The notes: generated by a model from the letters alone, not told the origin. A stretch of 64,000 bases of DNA from an uncultured Tenacibaculum sp. (GCA_947496185.1 CANMCD010000001.1:248001-312000); one strand, 5' to 3'; counted from the first letter of the stretch, positions 37,360-46,896 are shown. Program-made: numbers and translations.

Positions 37360-38438
37360 AAAAAGTAGTAACGATTGTAGGGGCACGTCCTCAGTTTATT
37401 AAAGGAGCAGTATTAAGTAGAATTATTCTTCGTAAAAAAGAAATAAAAGAAATTATTGTACATACAGGACAGCATTTTGATCAAAATATGAGTGCTGTTT
37501 TTTTTGAAGAAATGCAGATTCCTGCTCCTACCTATAATTTAAACATTAACGGGTTACATCACGGAGCAATGACGGGACAAATGCTAGAAAAGATCGAAGA
37601 AGTATTGTTGCTCGAAAAGCCAGATGCTGTCGTAGTATATGGTGATACAAATTCGACATTGGCAGGGGCCATGGCCGCTAAAAAATTACATATAAAAGTA
37701 ATTCATATCGAAGCAGGTTTGCGTTCATTCAACATGCTAATGCCCGAAGAAATTAATAGAATCGTTACAGATAGGTTATCAGATTTGTTAAGCTGTCCAA
37801 CCGATACTGCGATACGTAATTTACGTTCAGAAGGATTTGATACATTTCCTGCAAATGTTGAAAAACATGGAGATATTATGAAAGATGCCGTGTTGTTCTA
37901 TGCAGCACTAGCAGAAAATAAAGCAACCGTTATACAAGATCTAGCGTTAGAAAAAAATAAGTTTGTATTGGCAACCATTCATCGTCAAGAAAACACTGAT
38001 GAAAAAGAAGTTTTACAAAATATTATGCAAGCCTTAGATGACATCCATGCCCATATTCCAGTGGTACTTCCATTACATCCAAGAACAGCAAAAAGACTAA
38101 AAGAGTTTGGTATAAATACCAATGTTAACGTAATACCGCCCCAAGGATATTTTGATATGCTCATGCTTTTAAAATATTGCAAGGTGGTAATAACGGATAG
38201 TGGTGGTCTACAAAAAGAAGCTTTTTTCAATAAGAAATGCTGTATTGTGGTTAGAGAACAAACCGAGTGGGTAGAATTAGTCGATGCAGGCTATGCTAGT
38301 ATCGTAGGATCAGATAAAATAAAAATAAAAGAAGAATTTAACCGATATTTAACACAAGAAACATCTTTTGATGCTACCTTGTACGGAACAGATGTTGGTG
38401 AAAAAATTTATGAATCTATCAAAAAACTAATAGTATAA
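37356..38438 (+). CDS. wecB: UDP-N-acetylglucosamine 2-epimerase (non-hydrolysing), TTG start
   Basis: A 360-residue WecB-type epimerase converting UDP-GlcNAc to UDP-ManNAc. The full N-terminus (MKKVVTIVGARPQFIKGAVL) starts at a TTG that overlaps the preceding TGA, so initiation is at TTG. Diagnostic segments include VVYGDTNSTLAGAMAAKKLH, HIEAGLRSF, MPEEINRIVTDRLSDLLSCP, ATIHRQENT and VITDSGGLQKEA. It supplies ManNAc or a derivative to the glycan made by the flanking glycosyltransferases. Confidence 0.95.
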   Translation: MKKVVTIVGARPQFIKGAVLSRIILRKKEIKEIIVHTGQHFDQNMSAVFFEEMQIPAPTYNLNINGLHHGAMTGQMLEKIEEVLLLEKPDAVVVYGDTNSTLAGAMAAKKLHIKVIHIEAGLRSFNMLMPEEINRIVTDRLSDLLSCPTDTAIRNLRSEGFDTFPANVEKHGDIMKDAVLFYAALAENKATVIQDLALEKNKFVLATIHRQENTDEKEVLQNIMQALDDIHAHIPVVLPLHPRTAKRLKEFGINTNVNVIPPQGYFDMLMLLKYCKVVITDSGGLQKEAFFNKKCCIVVREQTEWVELVDAGYASIVGSDKIKIKEEFNRYLTQETSFDATLYGTDVGEKIYESIKKLIV

Positions 38439-38441
38439 GCA

Positions 38442-39938
38442 TTGGGAATAGTTTTTAAGCAATCGTTCAAAAATACCTTAATAATTTATTTAGGCTTTTT
38501 AATAGGAGGTATCAACACCATATTTTTATATACGCGTATTTTAAAAGACGATTATTATGGATTAGTTACGTTTGTATTGTCTTCCTCAAATTTAATTATG
38601 CCCATAACGGCTTTTGGTGTTCATTTTACTGTTGTTAAGTTCTTTTCAAGTTATAAAACAAAACAAGAGAAAGATACTTTTTTATCTTTTGCCCTCTTAT
38701 TGCCCTTGTTTTTTGCTTTACTGATTGGTCTAACTTGGGACCATTTCCATACTTGGATTATGAGTTTTGTAGCCAAAGAAAACCAACTAGTAGAAAGCTA
38801 TACGCCCTATATTTATATCGTAGCTGTATGCTGTGCCTATTTTGAGGTTTTCTATTCGTGGGCAAAAGTGCAAATGCAATCTGTATTCGGAAACTTACTA
38901 AAAGAATTATATAACAGGGCAATGGTAATGATCCTACTAGTAGCCGTGTTTTTTAACTGGATTACCAAACAAGACTTTATTATGTATCTGTCATATGCCT
39001 ACATTTTAAGAACTGTTTTAATGATGTTCTATGCTTTTAGCTTATACAGACCAAGGTTTCGTTTTTCTTTACCTAAAAACTATAAAGAGATCTTGCAATA
39101 CAGTTTCTATATCATTTTAGCAGGAAGTGCTAGTGCGATTATATTGGATATCGATAAGTTTATGATAGGAGGGAAGGATACCTTTAGCAAAGCAGCTTAC
39201 TATAGTGTAGCTGTTTTTATTGGTTCGTTTATAGACGCACCAAGTAGGGCAATGTCACAAATATTACAACCCCTTACATCTAAATCTATCAATGAAGACG
39301 ATACAAAAGAAGTGGATAGCCTTTATAGAAAAAGTTCCATCAATTTGCTTTTAATTGGTGGGCTCTTTTTTGTACTAGTCAATAGTAATGTAACGGAATT
39401 ATTTAGAATCATGCCCGCAGGCTATGCTGGGGGAGAATGGGTAGTTTTAATGATTTCTGGAGCAAAATTGTTCAATATGTCCTTAGGAAATAACGGGGCA
39501 ATTATTAGTAACTCTCAATATTATAGGATAACCCTATTTACAGGAACCGCTATGGCATTGATGGTGTGGGGGTTGAATAAATATTTTTATTATAATTTGA
39601 ATTTTGGAACGGAAGGATTGGCATTAGCCACCTTGCTTTCCATAGTAGTTTTCGGGATATTCAAAGTGTGGTATGTAAAACAAAAGCTAAAAATGTTTCC
39701 TTATACTTTACAATCTCTGTTAATTTTAGTGGTGATTACAGGAATGTTTTTAGGATTTAATTATTGGAATTTCGCCATTCCAACTATTAGATTCTGGGGC
39801 TTTTCAATAGATCCTGTGGTAAATATTATATTCAAAAGTATGCTTGTCATCCCCATATATTTATCGATAATTTATAAACTAAAAATATCTCCTCAGATTA
39901 ATAATTTGTTAGATAAAATATTACTAAGGATTTTTTAA
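38442..39938 (+). CDS. polysaccharide flippase (Wzx/MATE-like), TTG start
   Basis: A 498-residue polytopic membrane protein of the polysaccharide transporter family with about 13-14 helices. The typical N-terminus (MGIVFKQSFKNTLIIYLGFL) starts at a TTG three bases after the WecB stop; no in-frame ATG keeps the first helix. It should move a lipid-linked oligosaccharide across the inner membrane. It completes the small GT-GT-WecB-flippase operon. No polymerase or ligase is present, so the glycan may be a short repeat or be finished elsewhere. Confidence 0.9.
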   Translation: MGIVFKQSFKNTLIIYLGFLIGGINTIFLYTRILKDDYYGLVTFVLSSSNLIMPITAFGVHFTVVKFFSSYKTKQEKDTFLSFALLLPLFFALLIGLTWDHFHTWIMSFVAKENQLVESYTPYIYIVAVCCAYFEVFYSWAKVQMQSVFGNLLKELYNRAMVMILLVAVFFNWITKQDFIMYLSYAYILRTVLMMFYAFSLYRPRFRFSLPKNYKEILQYSFYIILAGSASAIILDIDKFMIGGKDTFSKAAYYSVAVFIGSFIDAPSRAMSQILQPLTSKSINEDDTKEVDSLYRKSSINLLLIGGLFFVLVNSNVTELFRIMPAGYAGGEWVVLMISGAKLFNMSLGNNGAIISNSQYYRITLFTGTAMALMVWGLNKYFYYNLNFGTEGLALATLLSIVVFGIFKVWYVKQKLKMFPYTLQSLLILVVITGMFLGFNYWNFAIPTIRFWGFSIDPVVNIIFKSMLVIPIYLSIIYKLKISPQINNLLDKILLRIF

Positions 39939-40007
39939 TATGTTTATTTGATTTCCATGTAGTTAAATGTATTTACGGGAGCGTATTATAATTGTTTTTT
40001 GATTCAT

Positions 40008-40508
40008 ATGCTGAATAAAAAATATTCAAATAAAAAAAGAATAAATACTTACCTAACAGTACGAGGTATCATAATTCTAACTTGTATTATATCGCTAATC
40101 TTATTTCCTTTTCAGGAAATTGATTATAACAAACAACATTGGCAATCTTTTTTTCAAAGCGTTCCATTAATAATATTATTAGTCATCTTTTTTTATGAAA
40201 AGTTTGAGGCTCCTTTTTTTCTTCAGATTATGCAAGTTGAAGATAAAATACAGATTAATAGTTTTTTCCCTTCATTTAAAAGCTTGTTTTACACGAAAAA
40301 AAGCATCAATAAAGTTATCGTTGAAGAATCAGATACAATTCAAGTTTTATTAAGTACAAAATATGGTTTTTTACAAACATTTCAATTTAAGGTAATAAAA
40401 AAAAGTGGGACTATTTATTTATCAAAACGATATAGTACTAAATGGGTGGATATAGAAGTATTAAAGAAAAATAATTTTTTCTTAAATCCCACAAATATTA
40501 TACAATGA
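40008..40508 (+). CDS. hypothetical two-pass membrane protein
   Basis: A 166-residue protein, start taken at the ATG 40008 (the frame also opens with TTG at 39999). There are two hydrophobic segments (GIIILTCIISLILFPF and VPLIILLVIFFYEKF), then a beta-rich cytoplasmic part resembling a PH-like or DUF fold (IQINSFFPSFKSLFYTKK). I do not recognise the family. Its TGA stop straddles the left end of the 160-bp inverted-repeat element. If the element is removed with one AAT copy, the frame would end at the same codon with TAG, so the insertion probably did not change the protein. Confidence 0.7.
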   Translation: MLNKKYSNKKRINTYLTVRGIIILTCIISLILFPFQEIDYNKQHWQSFFQSVPLIILLVIFFYEKFEAPFFLQIMQVEDKIQINSFFPSFKSLFYTKKSINKVIVEESDTIQVLLSTKYGFLQTFQFKVIKKSGTIYLSKRYSTKWVDIEVLKKNNFFLNPTNIIQ

Positions 40509-40666
40509 ACTCATCTTGACTTTTTGTTTTTAACCGAAAATGAGTTGAAATTTGACCAGATGAGGTACTTTTTGAAAGTCATAGCAGCGCTACGGATAAA
40601 AAAAGTAACAAAATATGGGCGAATTTCAGCTATTTTTTAGGGAATAGAAAAAGTTAAGATGAGTTC
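40507..40666. mobile_element. 160-bp MITE-like element with 20-bp terminal inverted repeats
   Basis: The ends gaactcatcttgactttttg (40507-40526) and 40647-40666 are inverted repeats matching at 18 of 20 positions. The direct triplet AAT flanks both sides (40504-40506 and 40667-40669), as a 3-bp target duplication would. There is no coding capacity. Part of the right end recurs at 34193-34223. It lies between two convergent genes. The mobilising transposase is not in this window. Confidence 0.7.
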
Positions 40667-40675
40667 AATAGTAAC

Positions 40676-41086
40676 TTATAGTATTCTTGCTGTTAGGTAC
40701 TTTTTATGTCCAAATGTTGTAAAATACACTAGAATACTAATAAAAAATATACCGATATATTTAAATAATTGTATCAAAATGTTTAGATCTTGATTGGCGT
40801 TGTAAGAATTTAGTATAATTCCAATCACAATAAAAGGTAAGGTTGCTAAAGCAAAATACTTTGTAAAGAAAGACCCTACTTCAATAGTGAGGTCTAGATC
40901 TTTCGTCACTAGTATTTTATCTGTTTTAAAAAATTGAAACTTAAATTGAATATAACTAATCTCGTTATTTATGTTCACTTCTTTAGCTTCACCTCTATAA
41001 ATTTTACCAACTTCTTGGCCATCAATTAGTATGGTATAGGGAGAGAAAAACTCTGATAGATCTTTTCTTCTTTTAATATGAATCAT
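40676..41086 (-). CDS. hypothetical membrane protein
   Basis: A 136-residue protein. The N-terminal half is beta-rich and hydrophilic (FFSPYTILIDGQEVGKIYRG, reminiscent of small PEGA-like or OB-like domains), followed by two hydrophobic helices (YFALATLPFIVIGIIL and YIGIFFISILVYFTTF). No recognised family. It converges with the preceding gene around the inverted-repeat element. Confidence 0.65.
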   Translation of the reverse strand: MIHIKRRKDLSEFFSPYTILIDGQEVGKIYRGEAKEVNINNEISYIQFKFQFFKTDKILVTKDLDLTIEVGSFFTKYFALATLPFIVIGIILNSYNANQDLNILIQLFKYIGIFFISILVYFTTFGHKKYLTARIL

Positions 41087-41170
41087 TCTGAAATTGTTTT
41101 CAGGCTAAGTTACTTGTTAAAAGTGATATAAGTTGCTGTATAACAATATAAAAAAGTATAAGATTGGTTT

Positions 41171-41785
41171 TTATGAAACCTGAATCTTTTCTAAAAAAGT
41201 CAAGGCATTAGCACCTTCCATAAAAAGCAAATCCAATATTGAGAGATTGGGTATAAATCCGTATTTATCATCAAACATCTGAACGTAGGTATCCATTTCT
41301 ATAGCAACACCTTTTTTGGCAATTGCTAAATTTCGATAATCTCTCACTTGAGGATCAGGTTCATAGCTTGTTGTTTTTTGGTATGCTGAAGATACTTGTA
41401 AGATATCCGTAACAAACAAATGAGTATCAATATTTATATCCTGTAAATACGTATATTTTTTGGTAAATAACTTGTGTAAATCATCTTCGAAAAACTCAAA
41501 ATAAGGAGACGATCGATACGCAGCTTGCAACGATTTAAAATGTTGTTGTTGCCATGGAAAATCATTTTCGATCAAGGTATCTTTGGTTTTCTTTCTTCCT
41601 GAAGTAGGTTGATGCTTTACAGGAATGCTTAATGAAAGCTTTCCGTTTGCGCCATACACATAACAACGATTTCTATAGGTTTGTTTTTGAAAATTATCCT
41701 CCCATTCGAATAAGATAGTTTCAGACTGACAAATAGCCGCATATTGAGCTATAGGTGCAAAGTAGGTAGGAATAAAAAGCCCCAT
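41171..41785 (-). CDS. WbqC family protein
   Basis: A 204-residue WbqC-like protein (FIPTYFAPIAQYAAICQSET, then FQKQTYRNRCYVYGANGKLS and DFPWQQQHFKSLQAAYRSSP). The family occurs near O-antigen genes in some bacteria, but in Flavobacteriia it is typically beside lepB, as here. The activity is unknown. Its start codon shares one base with the stop of the signal peptidase gene, indicating translational coupling. Confidence 0.92.
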   Translation of the reverse strand: MGLFIPTYFAPIAQYAAICQSETILFEWEDNFQKQTYRNRCYVYGANGKLSLSIPVKHQPTSGRKKTKDTLIENDFPWQQQHFKSLQAAYRSSPYFEFFEDDLHKLFTKKYTYLQDINIDTHLFVTDILQVSSAYQKTTSYEPDPQVRDYRNLAIAKKGVAIEMDTYVQMFDDKYGFIPNLSILDLLFMEGANALTFLEKIQVS

Positions 41786-43368
41786 TATTTTTTCTTTTTA
41801 CCTTTTTTAAAACTATAAAAAGCATAACCACCTATTAGTAGAATAACTACCCATAAATAAGAAACAGGTTTACCGCTACCGCCTACAGTAGTAAACATAC
41901 GTTCCCAACGAATAGATTTTAGTTTTGCCATAAAATTCGGTGCTTTTGCATCCCAGCTCAACCAAATCATTACAGGTTTACCAACAACATGATCAAAAGG
42001 AACATATCCCCAGTTTCTCGCATCCAATGAGTTTTGACGATTATCACCCATCATCCAATAATAATCTTGCTTAAAAGTATAGCTAGTGGCTTTTTTTCCG
42101 TTAATATAAATAACATCGCCAAAAACGGTCAAGTCATTATTTTCATACCTACGAATAATTTGTTCGTAAAAAGGAATGCTTTTTTCATTTAAAGCAACCG
42201 TTGCCCCTTTCTTAGGGATGTAAATTGGGCCAAAATTATCCGAAGACCAAGGATATGCTGGGTGATGAGGAAAGACAGCTTTATTATAATATCCTTTATG
42301 ACCTAAATTTTTAGTAATACTTTTTACTTTTGGATTTTTTGCAAGTAATGCCGCTTCATCATCCGTAAGGTTTAATCGGTAATGTCCATCAACCACACCA
42401 CCTTCTCTAACGTTATATCTTTCTAGTTCGTTTTTTGTTAAATTTTGCCCTTGCGTATCGACATCGAAGAACCACTGTGGTTTAGCACGATCTGGGAGTA
42501 TAGATTTTTTTCCATTAATATATACATATCCGTCTCGAACCTCTAAACTATCACCAGCAATCCCTACACATCGTTTTACATAATTAGTTTTTTTGTCGAT
42601 GGGCTTGTAGGTATGTTCTCCCGAATTATCACCCCACATTGTTTTCAAACTATCCGCAGGCCAGCTAAAAACAACGATATCATTACGTTTAATACGTTGA
42701 ATTCCCGGTATACGTAAGTACGGGAAAGACAATTTATTTTTCCAATTATTTTTATTTTTAGGATTGTCGTCAGAGATAAAAGATTTTACACCCAATCCCG
42801 GAATCGTATCATGGGCCATGGGAGCAGCAACAGCCGTCATGGGTACACGTGCTCCATAATGGAACTTACTTACAAAAAGAAAATCGCCTACCATCAAGGT
42901 TTTTTCCAATGAAGAAGTAGGGATCGTATAAGGTTGAATAAAATAAGTATGTACTAAGGTAGCTGCAATGATTGCAAAAGAAATAGAACTCAACCATTCA
43001 TCAAAAGAATTGATGGGTTTTAGACTTCTATTTTCAATATAACTACACGAAGTAGCATAGTTGATATAAAACAAATAAAACCCAAGGCTAAAAATAGCCA
43101 AGAAGGTATCTTTTCCTTTGTTGAAGCCAAAACTTCGACAAGTTTCTACCCAAACAATAGGAAACATTAACAGATTGATAATCGGAATGAATAACAAAAT
43201 AACCCACCAAGAAGGACGGTTAATAATTTTCATTAAAACGATTGCATTGTATATCGGAACAATAGCTTCCCAAGCTTGTCTACCTGCTTTTACATACAAT
43301 TTCCATGTTCCTAAAAAGTGAAGGAATTGGATGCATAAAAATACGATAAACCATTCTGTTAATGTCAT
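41785..43368 (-). CDS. lepB: signal peptidase I, long Bacteroidota form
   Basis: A 527-residue signal peptidase I, much longer than the enterobacterial enzyme. The N-terminal part has several membrane helices (FLHFLGTWKLYVKAGRQAWE, then PSWWVILLFIPIINLLMFPI). The catalytic region has the Ser motif PTSSLEKTLMVGDFLFVSKF, the Lys region YVKRCVGIAGDSLEVRDG and the late box MMGDNRQNSLDARNWG. It ends in a membrane helix (YLWVVILLIGGYAFYSF) with a basic tail. It cleaves Sec signal peptides in the periplasm. It belongs to the WbqC-lepB-dapB-DUF5683-parB-parA block, all on the minus strand. Confidence 0.95.
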   Translation of the reverse strand: MTLTEWFIVFLCIQFLHFLGTWKLYVKAGRQAWEAIVPIYNAIVLMKIINRPSWWVILLFIPIINLLMFPIVWVETCRSFGFNKGKDTFLAIFSLGFYLFYINYATSCSYIENRSLKPINSFDEWLSSISFAIIAATLVHTYFIQPYTIPTSSLEKTLMVGDFLFVSKFHYGARVPMTAVAAPMAHDTIPGLGVKSFISDDNPKNKNNWKNKLSFPYLRIPGIQRIKRNDIVVFSWPADSLKTMWGDNSGEHTYKPIDKKTNYVKRCVGIAGDSLEVRDGYVYINGKKSILPDRAKPQWFFDVDTQGQNLTKNELERYNVREGGVVDGHYRLNLTDDEAALLAKNPKVKSITKNLGHKGYYNKAVFPHHPAYPWSSDNFGPIYIPKKGATVALNEKSIPFYEQIIRRYENNDLTVFGDVIYINGKKATSYTFKQDYYWMMGDNRQNSLDARNWGYVPFDHVVGKPVMIWLSWDAKAPNFMAKLKSIRWERMFTTVGGSGKPVSYLWVVILLIGGYAFYSFKKGKKKK

Positions 43369-43438
43369 ACTATAAATTTTATATCGGTTGGATAATCGTT
43401 GTTATATGAGTTTAATTTTCAATAAAATTGTTACACTT

Positions 43439-44140
43439 TTATCCTAGATTTAACACATCTGCCATACTAAATACCCCTGATTTACCTACCAACCATTCTG
43501 CAGCAATTACAGAACCCAACGCAAATCCTTGTCTGTTGTGCGCTGTATGTTTGATGTCTATTGTATCAATAGAAGAATCGTAAGTAATGGTATGTGTACC
43601 GGGTACATCTGGGGTGCGAACCGCTTTTATGGGAATGCTAGTTTTAGCATTTTGCTCATTTAATTCCCATTCGGTCATAGGGGAGTTTTCAATAATCCCT
43701 TCTGCCAATGTGATAGCAGTGCCACTAGGTGCGTCTAACTTTTTAGTATGATGAATTTCTTCGATGCCTACATTGTATTGCTCTAAGGTACTCATCATTT
43801 TCGCTAATTGTTTGTTGAGTTCGAAAAAGATATTTACCCCCAAACTAAAATTAGAAGCATAAATGAAGCCTCCTTTTTTCTCATTACATAGATCGACAAT
43901 ATCATTGTATTTGTCTAACCATCCTGTGGTACCCGATACCACAGGTACATTGTTGTGTAAACAATTCGAAATATTATCAAAAGCTACATCAGGAATACTA
44001 AAATCGATGGCAACATCAGCTGCGGTTATATCATAGGTTTCTTCTCCAGAATATTTTATAACAATTTCATGTCCTCTCTGTAAAGCTATTTTTTCAATCT
44101 CTTTACCCATTCTGCCATATCCGAGTAGTGCTATTTTCAT
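43439..44140 (-). CDS. dapB: 4-hydroxy-tetrahydrodipicolinate reductase
   Basis: A 233-residue DapB, slightly short for the family but complete. NAD(P)H-binding GYGRMGKEIE is at the N-terminus, SGTTGWLDKY and ASNFSLGVNIFFELNKQLA follow, and the catalytic HHTKKLDAPSGTA motif is intact. It makes tetrahydrodipicolinate for lysine and meso-diaminopimelate, hence peptidoglycan. It lies five bases after the DUF5683 gene in the same operon. Confidence 0.96.
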   Translation of the reverse strand: MKIALLGYGRMGKEIEKIALQRGHEIVIKYSGEETYDITAADVAIDFSIPDVAFDNISNCLHNNVPVVSGTTGWLDKYNDIVDLCNEKKGGFIYASNFSLGVNIFFELNKQLAKMMSTLEQYNVGIEEIHHTKKLDAPSGTAITLAEGIIENSPMTEWELNEQNAKTSIPIKAVRTPDVPGTHTITYDSSIDTIDIKHTAHNRQGFALGSVIAAEWLVGKSGVFSMADVLNLG

Positions 44141-44145
44141 TTTTT

Positions 44146-44724
44146 TTAAAAAGAATATTTAAAAGTTAAACCAACCCTAGGCGCTTCTATCAACGCAGGA
44201 TCGGTTGCAATAGATGGTTTTATAGTTAAATTATCATTTGTGTCAAACTGAAGTAAGTGTGCATTTACACTGGCTTCAACGATCTGTAATACATACAAAA
44301 GTATACCTGTTAATAATGATAAATCTCTGTTTTTTCTAAGTTGTTTTTGTGCGCTTTCTAAGCCAGCATCAGAAATGTTTATATTTCCATTCTGACCGTT
44401 AAATTCATCAGGTAAGCCTTGCTTTCGCAATTTAAAAGCAGTTCTAAATCGGTCATACTGATTGCTGTTTATTGTATAATAGTATACACTACTAGCTAAA
44501 GCACCCCATACAATGGGGGCTTTCCAATACTTTTTGTTATAGATCTGCCCTCCACCAGGGAAAATAGCAGAATAGAACGCCGCTTTCGAAGGTGAAAGTG
44601 GGTTGTAGGTAACACTTGTTATTTGTAACTGTTTAGATTTTATGTTAAGGGAATCTTTTTGTCCATAGCAATAAAAAGACAAAACGAATCCACAAACCCC
44701 CAATATGAATTTTTTAAAAGACAA
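44146..44724 (-). CDS. DUF5683 domain membrane protein, TTG start
   Basis: A 192-residue protein (MSFKKFILGVCGFVLSFYCY signal-like N-terminus). The only start preserving the signal region is a TTG at 44724, two bases after the parB stop. The domain core is SPSKAAFYSAIFPGGGQIYN followed by KYWKAPIVWGALASSVYYYT, then a second helix (LSLLTGILLYVLQIVEASVN). Function unknown; it is regularly found between parB and dapB in this family. Confidence 0.88.
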   Translation of the reverse strand: MSFKKFILGVCGFVLSFYCYGQKDSLNIKSKQLQITSVTYNPLSPSKAAFYSAIFPGGGQIYNKKYWKAPIVWGALASSVYYYTINSNQYDRFRTAFKLRKQGLPDEFNGQNGNINISDAGLESAQKQLRKNRDLSLLTGILLYVLQIVEASVNAHLLQFDTNDNLTIKPSIATDPALIEAPRVGLTFKYSF

Positions 44725-44726
44725 TT

Positions 44727-45614
44727 TTACTTTAATAAATTTTTTATACGATTAAAATCTTCTTCAGAATTAAAAGATATAGATATTTTACCTTTTCCGC
44801 GATTGTTAACAGAAACATCCACTTTATTTCCGAAAAAATCACCAATTTCTTTAGCGCCTTCTGAAATATATTTCGGTACAACTTTCTTTTTGGCAGCTTT
44901 GGTAATAGTGCCTGCTTTTAGGTTTTTTACCAATTCTTCTGTTTGGCGTACAGAAAGCTTGTCCCTAACAATTTTTTCGTAAATATTTAATTGATCTGTG
45001 GTACTATCTACATTGATTAAAGCCCTACCATGTCCCATAGAAATAAAACCATCACGCATCCCTGTTTGGATAATAGGGTCAAGTTTTAACAAACGTAAAT
45101 AATTCGTAACCGTAGAACGCTTTTTTCCTACACGTGTACTAAGTTCTTCTTGGGTCAATTTAATTTCATCAATCAAACGTTGATACGACATGGCAACTTC
45201 AATAGGATCAAGGTTTTTTCGTTGAATATTTTCAACCAACGCCATTTCTAGCATCTCCTGATCGTTTGCCAATCTAATATAGGCAGGTACGGTCGTATTA
45301 CCTATTAATTTAGAAGCTCTAAAACGACGTTCACCCGATACTAGTTGGAATTTATTTCCTGCTAGTTTACGTACAGTAATAGGTTGGATAACACCAAGTT
45401 CTTTAATAGAAGCTGCGAGTTCGCGTAAGGCTTCTTCATCAAAATAAGTTCTAGGCTGAAAGGGGTTTACTTCGATTGCTTTGATGTCAATTTCAATAAT
45501 ATTACCTACCAGTTTATCTGCGTTTTTATCAGAAGCCGAATTTACCTCAGCAGTTTCCTTTAATAAAGCAGACAATCCTCTACCTAGTGCTTGTTTTTTG
45601 GTTGCTTTTGCCAT
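44727..45614 (-). CDS. parB: chromosome partitioning protein ParB
   Basis: A 295-residue ParB/Spo0J. The N-terminal CTPase fold has NPFQPRTYFDEEALRELAAS, GVIQPITVRK and GERRFRASKLIG. The middle DNA-binding domain has ENIQRKNLDPIEVAMSYQRL and LSTRVGKKRSTVTNYLRLLK, and the C-terminus is a short dimerisation region. It binds parS sites near the origin and loads as a CTP-gated clamp. It is nine bases after parA. I looked for a parS-like palindrome in the window and found none. Confidence 0.96.
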   Translation of the reverse strand: MAKATKKQALGRGLSALLKETAEVNSASDKNADKLVGNIIEIDIKAIEVNPFQPRTYFDEEALRELAASIKELGVIQPITVRKLAGNKFQLVSGERRFRASKLIGNTTVPAYIRLANDQEMLEMALVENIQRKNLDPIEVAMSYQRLIDEIKLTQEELSTRVGKKRSTVTNYLRLLKLDPIIQTGMRDGFISMGHGRALINVDSTTDQLNIYEKIVRDKLSVRQTEELVKNLKAGTITKAAKKKVVPKYISEGAKEIGDFFGNKVDVSVNNRGKGKISISFNSEEDFNRIKNLLK

Positions 45615-45622
45615 TAGAGTAC

Positions 45623-46387
45623 TTACACGTTTTTATTTAAAATTTCGTTTGCCAAATTTAAGTAATTTACTGCACCTTTACTGGTAGCATCATAAGAAAT
45701 AATACTTTCACCATAACTCGGCGCCTCACTTAAACGAATATTTCTATGCACAATGGTATCAAAAACCATAGAGCTAAAATGTTTTCTAACTTCTTCAACC
45801 ACTTGATTAGAAAGACGCAATCTTGCATCAAACATGGTTAGTAAGAGTCCTTCAATATCCAATTCTGGATTGTGAATTTGCTGTACACTTTTGATGGTGT
45901 TTAATAATTTACCCAATCCTTCCAAAGCAAAGTATTCGCATTGTATTGGAATAATAACTGCATCAGCAGCTACTAAAGAATTCAACGTAATTAAACCCAA
46001 CGATGGTGCACAATCAATTAAAATATAATCATAATCATCTTTAACACTTTGCAAAGAATTTTTAAGCATATATTCTCTCTCTGACTTGTCGACCAATTCA
46101 ATTTCGATCGCCACTAAGTCAATATGAGCGGGAATTAAATCTACATTAGGAGATTCCGTTGTTAGTAGGGCTTCTTTGGGGGTTGCAGTATGTTCTAGTA
46201 CTTGATACGTACCAATTTCGACACTTTCCACGTCCAAACCTAAGCCTGAAGTAGCATTTGCTTGGGGATCGGCATCAATTAACAAAACTTTCTTCTCTAG
46301 TACACCTAAAGCTGCTGCTAAATTTACAGTGGTGGTTGTTTTACCAACACCACCTTTTTGATTTGCTATGGCAATAATTCTACCCAT
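45623..46387 (-). CDS. parA: chromosome partitioning ATPase ParA
   Basis: A 254-residue ParA/Soj Walker-type ATPase. The deviant Walker A motif KGGVGKTTTTVNLAAAL (two lysines), LLIDADPQANATSGLG and DYILIDCAPSLGLITLNSL are all present. It lacks the N-terminal DNA-binding extension of plasmid ParA proteins, consistent with a chromosomal Soj type. It works with ParB to segregate origins. It is first in the minus-strand block and has a 0.5-kb gene-free region upstream. Confidence 0.96.
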   Translation of the reverse strand: MGRIIAIANQKGGVGKTTTTVNLAAALGVLEKKVLLIDADPQANATSGLGLDVESVEIGTYQVLEHTATPKEALLTTESPNVDLIPAHIDLVAIEIELVDKSEREYMLKNSLQSVKDDYDYILIDCAPSLGLITLNSLVAADAVIIPIQCEYFALEGLGKLLNTIKSVQQIHNPELDIEGLLLTMFDARLRLSNQVVEEVRKHFSSMVFDTIVHRNIRLSEAPSYGESIISYDATSKGAVNYLNLANEILNKNV

Positions 46388-46896
46388 GGTAATTTGTCTA
46401 GTTTGAAAGAGGTAAATTTACAACTATTTATTGTTTTACCGAATGAAAGATGTTAACAATAAAATAAAAAAAGCTAAGACGAACCAGTGGTTTAGTGTTT
46501 TATTTGTTAGTTAACTTATTTGTATATAGTGATTAATGTGTTTGGAGTAGCAATGTTGTAACATGCTTGTTTTTCTTATAGAACCATAAAATAGCTAAGA
46601 TTACTTATTTTTTTAGGAGCTCTTATTTTGGGAGAATTTACCGCTAAATGATATACCGATTGATGATTTAGGTACTCGATGCGAAACGTTTTTACTTTCA
46701 TAAAAAAATCATAAAAAAATCATAAAATTTAAGACTAATGTTTTGATGTGCCATGTTGTGATAGGATGCTTAAAAAGCCTTACTGTATAAAGGATTACTA
46801 GCTGTTAAAAGATTGTTTTTTTGTGTGTGGGTAAGTGGTTGATATGTAAGGTTTTGTTAAAAAAAGATTTTAAATGGCACAGAACTTGTCAAGACT
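46388..46896. other. gene-free stretch between parA and an outer-membrane protein gene
   Basis: About 509 bases with no credible gene. It must hold the promoters of parA (minus) and of the following plus-strand gene, but I see no TAnnTTTG box in a sensible place for either. An 11-base direct repeat (cataaaaaaat) occurs twice and a half at 46699-46730. Confidence 0.55.
46699..46730 (+). repeat. short tandem direct repeat
   Basis: The unit cataaaaaaat is present at 46699-46709 and 46710-46720, with a partial third copy from 46721. AT-rich slippage product or binding site; no further evidence. Confidence 0.6.

Noticed and set aside
44727-46387. parS site near parAB
   Set aside because: I scanned by eye for a gtttcac-type palindrome in and around these genes and in the window and found none convincing.
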